This document shows positions 52,077-60,301 of a stretch of 64,000 bases of DNA, piece by piece. The notes beneath the pieces are model-generated. The model saw only the letters and a program-made list of their open reading frames with translations. It was not told the origin of the DNA and ran no database searches. The stretch's first letter is position 1. Every line of letters begins with the position of its first letter. This DNA comes from Perspicuibacillus lycopersici (lineage in GTDB: Bacteria > Bacillota > Bacilli > Bacillales > Caldibacillaceae). The position numbers and the translations under genes are program-made. Location of the stretch: contig NZ_JAOUSF010000005.1 in NCBI RefSeq assembly GCF_025660475.1, forward strand, positions 186,001 to 250,000, read 5' to 3'.

Positions 52077-52670
52077 ATGCCAAAAATAGTTGATCACAAT
52101 ATAAGAAAAAGACAAATTGCAGAAGCTTCATGGAGAGTTATTCTAGAACAGGGAATGGAAGGAGCTACCGTTAGGAATATTGCTAAAGAGGCAGGTCTCT
52201 CACTAGGTGCATTGCGTCATTATTTTTCTACACAGGATGCGTTACTGGAATTTGCTATGAATCTTGTGATTGAAAGAGTAACCGAACGAATTACGAAAAT
52301 TGCCCTGAAGGAATTACCTCCAAAGGAAAAAGTTTTACAAATTTTACTAGAGATTGTTCCAACTGACGCTGAAAAGATGGCAGAAATGGAAGTATGGTTT
52401 TCCTTTGTAAGCTATGCAAGACATAAAAAAGATAGTTTTGATGCACAACATGATGGGATTTATACTGGTATTAGAAAACTAATGTACTATTTAGACGAAG
52501 AAAAGCTATTGCGGAAAAATCTTACTATCGAACTTGAAATTGAACGACTATACTCTTTAGTTGATGGTACCGCAATGCATGCATTATTAGACCCAAACAG
52601 AATAGAAAAGAAGCAAATTCACGCATTATTTGTTTATCATTTACAATCAATCTGTATAGAGGATTTTTAA
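52077..52670 (+). CDS. TetR family transcriptional regulator
   Basis: A 197-residue repressor. The N-terminal helix-turn-helix is 'GATVRNIAKEAGLSLGALRH' with 'YFSTQDALLEFAMN' (residues about 25-58); the rest is the helical ligand-binding and dimer domain ('AEMEVWFSFVSYARHKKD', 'LYSLVDGTAMHALLDP'), close to the PksA/BetI-like branch. The ATG has no Shine-Dalgarno sequence; TAAAAT at 52065-52070 puts the expected transcription start at or next to the ATG, so the mRNA is probably leaderless. Confidence 0.88.
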   Translation: MPKIVDHNIRKRQIAEASWRVILEQGMEGATVRNIAKEAGLSLGALRHYFSTQDALLEFAMNLVIERVTERITKIALKELPPKEKVLQILLEIVPTDAEKMAEMEVWFSFVSYARHKKDSFDAQHDGIYTGIRKLMYYLDEEKLLRKNLTIELEIERLYSLVDGTAMHALLDPNRIEKKQIHALFVYHLQSICIEDF

Positions 52671-52844
52671 AAGACTTATGAACATGTAAGTCTTTTTCTT
52701 TTTTCAATAGGAAAAAGCTAGAATGGAAAGTCCTAGCTCGAAATGAATGAAAAAAATTCCATTTATTTTTCCTACTTAACCATTAAACCGTGATAGAGAT
52801 GCTCGGTTACATTGTGCTTCGTTCTATGTAATTAGAATATATAC

Positions 52845-53318
52845 TTATCTCTCTATCAAATCCGTATCCGGAGGAATATATCCAAGCTGTCTGCCGATTT
52901 TTACGATTTGTCCTTTATGGTGGAATTCATGTGTGATCGTGTGTGTAAATAGCCATAATGCGGTAAACTCCATCTTTTGTCCATCCGCAAAGGTTACGTG
53001 CACAGTGTCATCCCATTTCCCCTGAAATTTTTGAAGAAATTCAGCAACAATCACATCTATCTGCCGAAAAAATTCTCGCATTTCCTGAACAGTTGTAATT
53101 GATTCTGGTGATATTTGCGGAAGCGACATCCTTTGCGCACGAATCGCCAACCATACCCGATAGCAATCTGCAACATGAACATGTAAATTACGAATAGAAT
53201 CTCCTGCAAAACTTTCCAGTTCTTTCACATAATCAGTTGGAGACAAAGTTTCGCAATATCGAAATAATAATTCCCTCGTCCGGCGAATCCAATCATATTG
53301 GCTAACGAATAGATCCAT
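52845..53318 (-). CDS. DinB family protein
   Basis: A 157-residue four-helix bundle of the DinB/YfiT superfamily. Candidate metal ligands are His in 'RNLHVHVADCYRVWL' and the pair in 'FTHTITHEFHHKGQIVKIGR', the usual DinB C-terminal motif. Many such proteins are thiol-dependent transferases; the substrate here is unknown. AAGGAGTGAGAGG precedes the ATG. It is 43 bases after the ClbS/DfsB-like gene on the same strand, probably co-transcribed. Confidence 0.85.
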   Translation of the reverse strand: MDLFVSQYDWIRRTRELLFRYCETLSPTDYVKELESFAGDSIRNLHVHVADCYRVWLAIRAQRMSLPQISPESITTVQEMREFFRQIDVIVAEFLQKFQGKWDDTVHVTFADGQKMEFTALWLFTHTITHEFHHKGQIVKIGRQLGYIPPDTDLIER

Positions 53319-53360
53319 CCTCTCACTCCTTATAGATTACAGAATTTATCTTACAATCTA

Positions 53361-53891
53361 TTATCCTACTTTTATTTCCGCTTCGTTTATGGACTTGGCA
53401 ATTGCTTCACATTTCTTTATCGCCCATGCATAATGTTTGGAAGTGTTTGCCGCAAAATAACTGTATAGATTGCTTGTTTTTGTCCACTTGTAATATTTTT
53501 TTGTCATAATTTCTTCGTCTGTATGTAATTGAATGATACTCATTACTCTCGCATGACTTAACGTCAGCTTTTTTAGTGCTTGTGTTAACGTTATATCTTG
53601 ATAGCTTTCCCAAATTTTCTTGTTTAGCAGCTTAATCGTACTCCATTTGTAGCCAGCTGCCGGCATAATCGGAGTATCCCCATCCATCCCTTCACGATAC
53701 CATCGCTCGAGCATTGCATGCCATTCATAAAGATGCATCATTACATCGCGAAAGTTTTTATCCCTATCCTCCGTTTCAATAGAAATCGTCCGTTTTCTAC
53801 TTGGAACAGATTCAATTATATTAAGCAACAATTGAAAATTTTGTTCACTATCGTATAATAACCGTTCTTTCTCACTATTTGCTGAAATCAT
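53361..53891 (-). CDS. ClbS/DfsB family four-helix-bundle protein
   Basis: A 176-residue protein of the ClbS/DfsB family ('KERLLYDSEQNFQLLLNIIE', 'NFRDVMMHLYEWHAMLERWY', 'PAAGYKWSTIKLLNKKIW', 'SNLYSYFAANTSKHYAWAIK'). ClbS protects colibactin producers; other members belong to the DinB superfamily and have general detoxification roles. I use the ATG at 53891, nine bases after GGAGG. It forms a likely two-gene unit with the DinB gene. Confidence 0.85.
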   Translation of the reverse strand: MISANSEKERLLYDSEQNFQLLLNIIESVPSRKRTISIETEDRDKNFRDVMMHLYEWHAMLERWYREGMDGDTPIMPAAGYKWSTIKLLNKKIWESYQDITLTQALKKLTLSHARVMSIIQLHTDEEIMTKKYYKWTKTSNLYSYFAANTSKHYAWAIKKCEAIAKSINEAEIKVG

Positions 53892-53974
53892 CACCATTCC
53901 CCTCCTTTAATTGTATATTAACACAGAATATACGTTCTTGTGGTAAATTTCAGAAAAATAATCAACAAGTACTA

Positions 53975-54433
53975 TTACGGTTTATTGTCAATAGCCAATT
54001 CTAGATACTCATCGGTTTCCGTAAATCCAAACTTCTTATATACTGGTCTTCCCATTTCCGAAGCACCTAGCCATACTTTTGTAATACCTAATTGCTTCAC
54101 TTCCGCCACTAATCTCGTTAATAGATTGGTTGCAATTCCTTGCCCTCGATAGTTTTCCATCGTATACATATTGGTAATATAAGCCCTTATTCCGCTCCTG
54201 TTCGTGTAGCTAGGCGGAAAATCATATAGGACAACTGCTCCACAAGCTATAATTTCCTCCTCATCCTCTACAAGCCATTGGATTAACGTACCATCGCTTA
54301 ATTTCTTATGGAAAAAAGCCTTCAGTTCCTTATCAATATCGATACAAGGTTCGATTCCTTCATCTACTAGTTGTTTCTTCCTTAACTCCACTAATTGATC
54401 GATATCCTCCATCGTTGCTTTCCGATAATTCAC
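53975..54433 (-). CDS. GNAT family N-acetyltransferase
   Basis: A 152-residue acetyltransferase. 'IRAYITNMYTMENYRGQGIA' with 'TNLLTRLVAEVKQLGIT' is motif A (the RGQGIA acetyl-CoA loop), then 'LGASEMGRPVYKKFGF'. The GTG at 54433, eight bases after AAGGAG, is preferred over the GTG at 54442, which overlaps that site. Substrate unknown. Confidence 0.85.
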   Translation of the reverse strand: MNYRKATMEDIDQLVELRKKQLVDEGIEPCIDIDKELKAFFHKKLSDGTLIQWLVEDEEEIIACGAVVLYDFPPSYTNRSGIRAYITNMYTMENYRGQGIATNLLTRLVAEVKQLGITKVWLGASEMGRPVYKKFGFTETDEYLELAIDNKP

Positions 54434-54565
54434 CGTTATCACTCCTTAAAATCGATAGTTTCTAAATGAATGCAGGCTACTCTATTCATTCTACATGAAT
54501 ACCATTTTCGAAAAATAAATACATGACAAGCAAGGATGGATATACCTTCCCATGCTTTTGTTCCT

Positions 54566-55468
54566 TTACCTTCTACTAACAGGAAGATACACTTTCAAAA
54601 TAAACCAATTGTCTTGCAACTCTGCATCCATTTTTCCATTCATTTTTTCTATTAATTTTTTCGATAAATATAGCCCTAATCCACTAGCTTCCGTATTAGT
54701 TCTACTGCTGACTTCTGTATAGAATCGGGTAAAAACCTTTTCAATAGCCACTTTACTATCACGCTTCATATCATTTTTAACAAGTAAAACGAGAAAATTA
54801 TGTTCTATCCTATAATGAATGAAAACTTTACTGTTCGCATAGCGTAAAATATTTTGTACAATATTTTGAATTACCCGAGTCAGCATCAATTGATCCGCGA
54901 TAATTTTTCTATCCGTTTGCAGATCAGGAAATTGGACAACAATTTTCTCTTCTTCTAATTGTTCATAAAAGGAAAGGAAAATTTCTTCCACTATAGTGGC
55001 GATTGAAAGGGACGATAATACAATTTCTTTTTGATTGGTTTCAATCCGGGCAATATCATAAAATTGCTCGGTCATTTCTATTAACCGTTGCACAGATTGT
55101 TCCATAATCGCTAAATAATGCTCTCGCTTCGCATCATCGCTAGTTCCATGTAATAATTGCACATAACCGTTAATGGATGTAAGTGGTGTACGTAAGTCGT
55201 GTGATAGCCCTGCGATGGAGAGCTTTACATTTTCCTCCATTTGTTTTGCTTTTCGGTTTTTTTCCTCAAACGAATCGATCATCACATTCAGCTCATCCAC
55301 TAATTCGAGTAATGCTTTCTCTCGAAAATCAAGCGACAGCCTGCTGCCAAAACCAGCACGTTCGGGAACTGTTCGGATAGCCAGCTTCAATTTTCGTAGC
55401 TCCCGTTTTAAGAAAAAAAGATAAAGAAGAAGCGCTACTGCTAGGAAGACAAAGATCCATCCCCACAT
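54566..55468 (-). CDS. Sensor histidine kinase paired with the adjacent response regulator
   Basis: About 300 residues: one N-terminal membrane helix (MWGWIFVFLAVALLLYLFFL), a linker helix, H-box 'LSIAGLSHDLRTPLTSINGY' (His near residue 92), N-box 'RVIQNIVQNILRYAN' and G-box 'EASGLGLYLSKKLIEKMNGK'. It has almost no extracellular part, like intramembrane-sensing kinases of bacitracin and lantibiotic resistance systems, which sense through their ABC transporter. The ATG at 55468 (or the GTG just before it) follows GGAG, 20 bases after the regulator stop. Confidence 0.88.
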   Translation of the reverse strand: MWGWIFVFLAVALLLYLFFLKRELRKLKLAIRTVPERAGFGSRLSLDFREKALLELVDELNVMIDSFEEKNRKAKQMEENVKLSIAGLSHDLRTPLTSINGYVQLLHGTSDDAKREHYLAIMEQSVQRLIEMTEQFYDIARIETNQKEIVLSSLSIATIVEEIFLSFYEQLEEEKIVVQFPDLQTDRKIIADQLMLTRVIQNIVQNILRYANSKVFIHYRIEHNFLVLLVKNDMKRDSKVAIEKVFTRFYTEVSSRTNTEASGLGLYLSKKLIEKMNGKMDAELQDNWFILKVYLPVSRR

Positions 55469-55487
55469 CACAATCCCGCTCCTTTCC

Positions 55488-56159
55488 TTAATCCAATTTG
55501 AAGCCAATGCCCCATACGGTTTTAATATAATGATTCGTATTTCCATTGAGTTTATTTCGTAAATTACTAATATGCATGTTCACGGTTTTATCACTATCAA
55601 AATACGGTTCATTCCAAACACTTTCATAAATATTGGCACGACTATATACTTTTTGTGGATTTTCTAAAAATAAGCGAAGAATATCATATTCTCGGCGAGT
55701 AAGATGGACTGGTTGGTCCCCTATTTTTACTTCAAGTGTTTCTAAATTCACATTAATGTTCTTATATTGAATTTCTTTTTGCTCTCTAATCGATTCTTTA
55801 CTTGCATGACGTAGTTGAATGTGAATTCTTGCGAGTAGTTCGTTTACATCAAAAGGCTTTGTAATATAATCATCTGCCCCATTTGTTAAAAGCTCCAATT
55901 TTGATGTTTGATCGTTTTTAGCGGATAGGACAATAACAGGGGTTGAGGAGCTTTGGCGAAATTCTTGCAGAAAAACTTCCCCATTCATTCCCGGGAGCAT
56001 TAAATCTAATAAAACTAAATCCACCTGATTTTGCTCGAGAAGTAATTTCGCTTCCGTTCCAGAGTATGCACTGATGGTTTGAAATTCGTTTACATTCAAT
56101 GCGTCCTTGATTAAGGAATGAATTGCTATATCGTCTTCGATTATTACTATTACGGACAT
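55488..56159 (-). CDS. OmpR/PhoB-type response regulator
   Basis: A 223-residue regulator. The receiver domain has 'IIEDD' at the start, phospho-acceptor Asp in 'VDLVLLDLMLPGMNG' (about residue 52) and Lys in 'DDYITKPFDV'. The winged-helix output domain covers about residues 125-223 ('LTRREYDILRLFLENPQKVY', 'DKTVNMHISNLRNKL'). It lies between the ABC permease and the kinase genes (11 and 20 bases), so all four genes form one operon. Confidence 0.92.
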   Translation of the reverse strand: MSVIVIIEDDIAIHSLIKDALNVNEFQTISAYSGTEAKLLLEQNQVDLVLLDLMLPGMNGEVFLQEFRQSSSTPVIVLSAKNDQTSKLELLTNGADDYITKPFDVNELLARIHIQLRHASKESIREQKEIQYKNINVNLETLEVKIGDQPVHLTRREYDILRLFLENPQKVYSRANIYESVWNEPYFDSDKTVNMHISNLRNKLNGNTNHYIKTVWGIGFKLD

Positions 56160-56170
56160 CTTGATTCAAC

Positions 56171-56950
56171 CTACTTTATATCTGCTCGTTTAAACAGAAG
56201 GATTCCTATTGTTGATGATACCACGATTGTGATGAGACTTACTACTAGCATTTCCGGATATTTCGCAATATCTGTTGGACTAGCGAAATCCGAATAAAAC
56301 AAAAATGATTCGGTAAACCAATAGGTGACTTGCTTAAAGTGCTCCGTTTGCTGAAAAATCCCGGCTCCAAAGCCTGTGGCAATTGTATAAAGAAAGCTCC
56401 AAATCAGCGAAATACTACTGTTTTTTGATAAAAAGCTAATCATGACATAAATCGAGGCATTGGAAAGCAATAAGAAATAAAGCGTAATAAATGTTTTTAC
56501 TGCAAACCAATAATAATGGGGAATATTAGCAACTTCTCCAAAGCCAAATACAACCGAAAAGCTTAACATTCCCATTACCGTCATAACCATTACACCAACA
56601 AATGTTAAAAGTGAGGCGATGACTAACTTGGATAAATAATAATGGGTACGGCTACGACCTAACGAGAGAGCATTTCGAATTGTTCCATTATGAAATTCTT
56701 CGCCAACGGAAAAACCAATAAATGCACATATGACAAGTAATATCGTCAAGCCATTTTTCTCCATCATCAAAATACCGGTTGCTCCATTAATAACCGTATC
56801 AGTTGCCTGGACGAGTTCTGTTCCATAATGCACCGTCATTTTGCTATTAGCTACTTGGATAATCGGTAATAATGCGAAAATAAGGAAGGCAATCCATAGT
56901 TTTCTACTTCGTAATAATTTGATGCGCTCCGCTGTTAAAAGATTAAACAT
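56171..56950 (-). CDS. ABC transporter permease (BcrB/lantibiotic-immunity type)
   Basis: A 259-residue ABC-2 permease with about six membrane segments. 'MFNLLTAERIKLLRSRKLWI' at the start and 'GEEFHNGTIRNALSLGRSRT' after the second segment are characteristic. It overlaps the ATPase gene by eight bases. Together they would expel a peptide or cell-wall-active antibiotic or provide immunity to it; the two-component genes follow directly. Confidence 0.88.
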   Translation of the reverse strand: MFNLLTAERIKLLRSRKLWIAFLIFALLPIIQVANSKMTVHYGTELVQATDTVINGATGILMMEKNGLTILLVICAFIGFSVGEEFHNGTIRNALSLGRSRTHYYLSKLVIASLLTFVGVMVMTVMGMLSFSVVFGFGEVANIPHYYWFAVKTFITLYFLLLSNASIYVMISFLSKNSSISLIWSFLYTIATGFGAGIFQQTEHFKQVTYWFTESFLFYSDFASPTDIAKYPEMLVVSLITIVVSSTIGILLFKRADIK

Positions 56951-57860
56951 TCGTTGTTCCCCCTGTTAATTGTAAAAAATAATCCTCGAGCTTTTGTCTA
57001 GTCGTGCCGACCCGCGTAACATTCACGTTTGCAAGTACTAGTGCGCGATTGATTCTTGCTACATCATCTAATCGTTCATAAATATGAATCCCCGTAGAAT
57101 GAACAACCTCATAATCCGATATTCCTAATTCATCGAGCACAATAACTGCTTTTTGGACGGCAGTAGTCTCAAGCTCGATATATTGGCGAGTTTCATTTGC
57201 TAACTCTTCCTTTGACAGTTCTTTCACGAGCTTTCCTTTATGCAAAATACCGTAATGTGTTGCAATTTGCGAAAGCTCATCAAGTAAATGACTGGAAAGT
57301 AACACGGTAATTCCACGTTCATGCACTAATCGTTGAATAATCTCGCGCATTTCTACTATCCCAGACGGATCTAATCCATTTGTTGGTTCATCCAAAATTA
57401 AAAACTCTGGATTCGTTATAAGAGTGGATGCAATGGCTAACCGTTGACGCATCCCTAAGGAGAAGTTCTTTACTTTTTTCTTGCCAGTACCTTCAATTCC
57501 CATTAAGCGAAGTAGGTGGTCAATTTCTCGCTCACTGACCCCACCGTTTGCAGCTTGGACGCGGAGATTGTCTCTTGCCGTTAATTCAGGATAGAGTGCT
57601 GGCGTCTCAATGGATTGACCCATTCTTCTTCTTGCAAGCTGTAATCCCTTTTTGCCACTTTCTCCAAACAACTCGATATCCCCTTCATCGATAGAGAGTA
57701 ACCCCATAATTGTTCGCATAAAAGTAGATTTACCCGCGCCATTTTCTCCAATTAAACCGTAGATCATCCCTCGTTTCATTTCGATTGTTACTTTATCAAG
57801 CGCTTTTTGTTTTCCATAAATTTTTGAAACATTCGTTGCTTTCAAGATTGTATCTGACAT
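56943..57860 (-). CDS. ABC transporter ATP-binding protein (BcrA type)
   Basis: A 305-residue ATPase. Walker A 'GLIGENGAGKSTFMRTIMGL', Q-loop 'RRMGQSIETPALYPELTARD', signature 'NFSLGMRQRLAIASTL' and Walker B 'FLILDEPTNGLDP' with 'LLSSHLLDEL' are all intact. The C-terminal 90 residues are the extension usual for BcrA-like drug exporters. First gene of the four-gene ABC/two-component operon. GAGAGGGTG lies before the ATG. Confidence 0.92.
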   Translation of the reverse strand: MSDTILKATNVSKIYGKQKALDKVTIEMKRGMIYGLIGENGAGKSTFMRTIMGLLSIDEGDIELFGESGKKGLQLARRRMGQSIETPALYPELTARDNLRVQAANGGVSEREIDHLLRLMGIEGTGKKKVKNFSLGMRQRLAIASTLITNPEFLILDEPTNGLDPSGIVEMREIIQRLVHERGITVLLSSHLLDELSQIATHYGILHKGKLVKELSKEELANETRQYIELETTAVQKAVIVLDELGISDYEVVHSTGIHIYERLDDVARINRALVLANVNVTRVGTTRQKLEDYFLQLTGGTTNV

Positions 57861-58019
57861 TAATCAATCACCCTCTCATTGCTGATATATGTAATCATAA
57901 GTGACAGATATAAATAATTTCACTAGAAAAGTATAAAAAAAGTATAAAGAATGAATGCGGATTTCCATCAGAGGTTATTTTGTAAGTTACTTGGTAGATT
58001 ACGTTATATTTTTCCGCAT

Positions 58020-58049
58020 AAAAAAACATTAATCCTTTTTGGATTAATG
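58020..58049 (-). terminator. Terminator of the two membrane protein genes
   Basis: CATTAATCC pairs with GGATTAATG over a 5-base loop, with seven T residues following on the minus strand. Confidence 0.85.
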
Positions 58050-58131
58050 CCCCAAATGCTTCTAGTGAGCGTTTCCTATATAGATACTTGTAACCAATAC
58101 ACCATATGTAGTTTCAGGAGATTTGTATCCA

Positions 58132-58629
58132 TTAAATTTTTTTCTCTCCATATGCTTTCATAAAATAATAAAGGGCAACCCATAGACTATGGACCATCAA
58201 ATAAATAACGTAGGAGTAAAAAAGCTTATATCCGAGCCTATAATGATAAACACCAAATACTAATCCTAGTTTCTCTATCCAAAAGCTAATAATAGCCCAT
58301 ATTAATATATACACGAGCGAAAATTTTGGACTTACTTTTAAACAATCGTAAATATAAAAGAAAACATAGCTATAAGATCCGTACATGACATGGGATAAGA
58401 AATCCGTTAGCTCGAATTTCGAGTTATCATTCAAGTCATAAAAACTAACAGGAAGTATACTTAACGTATGATCAAATACAAAACCAATAAAGACGCCACA
58501 AAGCAAATAAATAGTAGTTATTTGCTTCGGAAATCTTTTTGGGAGTATTAAAACTACTACCGTCCCAACGACAAGTGAGAGGATCACAAACCACTCGTTC
58601 GCATTAAAATGATGGTCATACACTCTCAA
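58132..58629 (-). CDS. Polytopic membrane protein, second of a pair
   Basis: A 165-residue protein with about five membrane helices and aromatic-rich loops ('FELTDFLSHVMYGSYSYVFF', 'VFGVYHYRLGYKLFYSYVIY'). Similar unannotated proteins are common in Bacillus, and the C-terminal pattern recalls CBO0543 members, but I cannot assign a function. Its ATG overlaps the stop of the preceding gene by four bases, so the two are co-translated. Confidence 0.68.
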   Translation of the reverse strand: MRVYDHHFNANEWFVILSLVVGTVVVLILPKRFPKQITTIYLLCGVFIGFVFDHTLSILPVSFYDLNDNSKFELTDFLSHVMYGSYSYVFFYIYDCLKVSPKFSLVYILIWAIISFWIEKLGLVFGVYHYRLGYKLFYSYVIYLMVHSLWVALYYFMKAYGEKKI

Positions 58630-59108
58630 GATTGCTTAATTCCTCCTCCGTCTAAACGTCTATACAGTCTCGAAATCATGGATAACAGGAAAATAAACGC
58701 TGGATACATAAATATCGAATAAACCATACTCCAGTGACGAAAGAAGATAAGTTCAAACTTTTGCATTAACCAATCTCCTACTAACAATACGAATACTAGT
58801 AATGCTACTATCATCCATTTTCTACGAATATTTAATGGTGAATTGAAAATACTCGCAGCCATAATAACAGGAAAAGGAATGATAATAAACCGACAAAGAT
58901 GTAATGCCAGTGATTGTTCCACCTTTCGGGTAACTGGAACCCAATGCAAATTAACATCAAGGATCGTAAATAAAGTGACCGTCATAATACCAACAATGAA
59001 GTATAAAAAGATCATTTCGGCGATGGTTAACCATTTCGGCATATAAACGAATAAAATCATAATTAACCAGGCAAAAGATGCAAATATTACTATGGACATT
59101 CCTATCAT
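58626..59108 (-). CDS. Polytopic membrane protein, first of a pair
   Basis: A 160-residue protein with five predicted membrane helices (MIGMSIVIFASFAWLIMILF at the start; 'LCRFIIIPFPVIMAASIFNS', 'MIVALLVFVLLVGDWLMQKF' later) and a basic C-terminus. No recognised family or motif. Paired with the next gene in a two-gene operon ended by a strong terminator. Confidence 0.68.
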   Translation of the reverse strand: MIGMSIVIFASFAWLIMILFVYMPKWLTIAEMIFLYFIVGIMTVTLFTILDVNLHWVPVTRKVEQSLALHLCRFIIIPFPVIMAASIFNSPLNIRRKWMIVALLVFVLLVGDWLMQKFELIFFRHWSMVYSIFMYPAFIFLLSMISRLYRRLDGGGIKQS

Positions 59109-59194
59109 CCTTTAATTAAATTCCATTTAGTGTATAAATTACCCTAAACTGCTATAAATATTTCATCTTTATAAAAAATAGTGGTAGCGAATAC

Positions 59195-59231
59195 AAAAAG
59201 GTGTTCATCCATATTGGAAAAACACCTTTTT
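59195..59231. terminator. Bidirectional terminator
   Basis: AAAAAGGTGTT pairs with AACACCTTTTT over a 15-base loop; A and T runs are part of the stem, so it works in both directions. It closes the serine hydrolase gene at 59242-60264. Confidence 0.85.
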
Positions 59232-59241
59232 CATGCGCTAT

Positions 59242-60264
59242 TCACATTGTTATTGCATCCTCGATTGCTTTCATCATGTTAAATGCGCCTTCTGATTTAT
59301 TAGAACAAATAACACTTATTGTAGCGGTTTTTGGATAATATGCCGAATGAAAACTAACTCCAGGGTCATATCCCATTAAGTGAAATTTATTCACTTCTTG
59401 ATCTATTTCTTCTATCCACACTCCATATCCATAAAAGCCATTGTTCCCATTTGTTGAAACATATGGTGTTAATAATTTATTCGTAAATTCCTCTGTTAAT
59501 AGTTGATGGTGGACCAAGGAATCCCAAAAATTTGCCATATCATTTACCGTAACAAATGCCCCGCCATCGGAACCACCTTTAACTGGTAAAGAGTAAATAT
59601 TTGTCTTCCATTCTCCATTCGGAAGATCTAGATAGCCAAATGCTGTGTTTTTCGGAAGTGCATCTAATACAAAATAACCTGAGTCTTTCATTCCTGCTTT
59701 CTTAAAAATATGTTCTTCAACATAGTTAGTAAAAGGCATATGACGATACTTCTCGACGATTAATCCGAGAATAATATATCCAGCATTATTATAATGAAAT
59801 TTCTCACCTAACGAAAATTTCATTGGTAAATCCTGAAAAAGTGGTAAAAAATTTTCTAATGAGCGAATATGGTACATCGGCGTGTTTACCCATAATTCTT
59901 CAAAATCGTCCATTTCGTCCTCATCAAAATAATCTGGGATTCCAGAGGTATGGGTTAAAAGATGATGAATGGTAATATCTTCATCGAATTTAGGGAAAGA
60001 CACGTCCAGACATTCCTTTAGCTTTGTTTCAAAAGAAAGCTTCCCTTCCTCCACTAGCTGGCAAATGGCAATAGCGGTAAATAGTTTACAGCCAGAAGCT
60101 ATTCCATAACGCGTCCATATGTAATTCTCTATTTGCTCAGAACGATTGGCATACCCATAGCATGCCTCCACGATCGTTTCATTTTTTTGTTTTACGAGGA
60201 CGCTTCCAGAAAATTTATTTTCCAATTGAATTTCATTTAAACGATTCAGAATAGTAGATTCCAT
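59242..60264 (-). CDS. Serine hydrolase, beta-lactamase class C fold (cytosolic)
   Basis: A 340-residue penicillin-binding-protein-like hydrolase without a signal peptide. The catalytic Ser57-x-x-Lys60 lies in 'IASGCKLF', the Tyr-x-Asn in 'KFHYNNAGYIILG', with 'HHLLTHTSGIPDYF' and 'GGSDGGAFVTVNDMANFWDS' as family marks. It would be an esterase, peptidase or amidase acting in the cytosol; resistance to beta-lactams is not implied. GGGGGAA precedes the ATG. It lies 37 bases after a second, membrane-anchored member of the same fold. Confidence 0.85.
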   Translation of the reverse strand: MESTILNRLNEIQLENKFSGSVLVKQKNETIVEACYGYANRSEQIENYIWTRYGIASGCKLFTAIAICQLVEEGKLSFETKLKECLDVSFPKFDEDITIHHLLTHTSGIPDYFDEDEMDDFEELWVNTPMYHIRSLENFLPLFQDLPMKFSLGEKFHYNNAGYIILGLIVEKYRHMPFTNYVEEHIFKKAGMKDSGYFVLDALPKNTAFGYLDLPNGEWKTNIYSLPVKGGSDGGAFVTVNDMANFWDSLVHHQLLTEEFTNKLLTPYVSTNGNNGFYGYGVWIEEIDQEVNKFHLMGYDPGVSFHSAYYPKTATISVICSNKSEGAFNMMKAIEDAITM

Positions 60265-60301
60265 CGTATTCCCCCAAACTTAGTAAAAGTAATGTTTCTT
60301 T

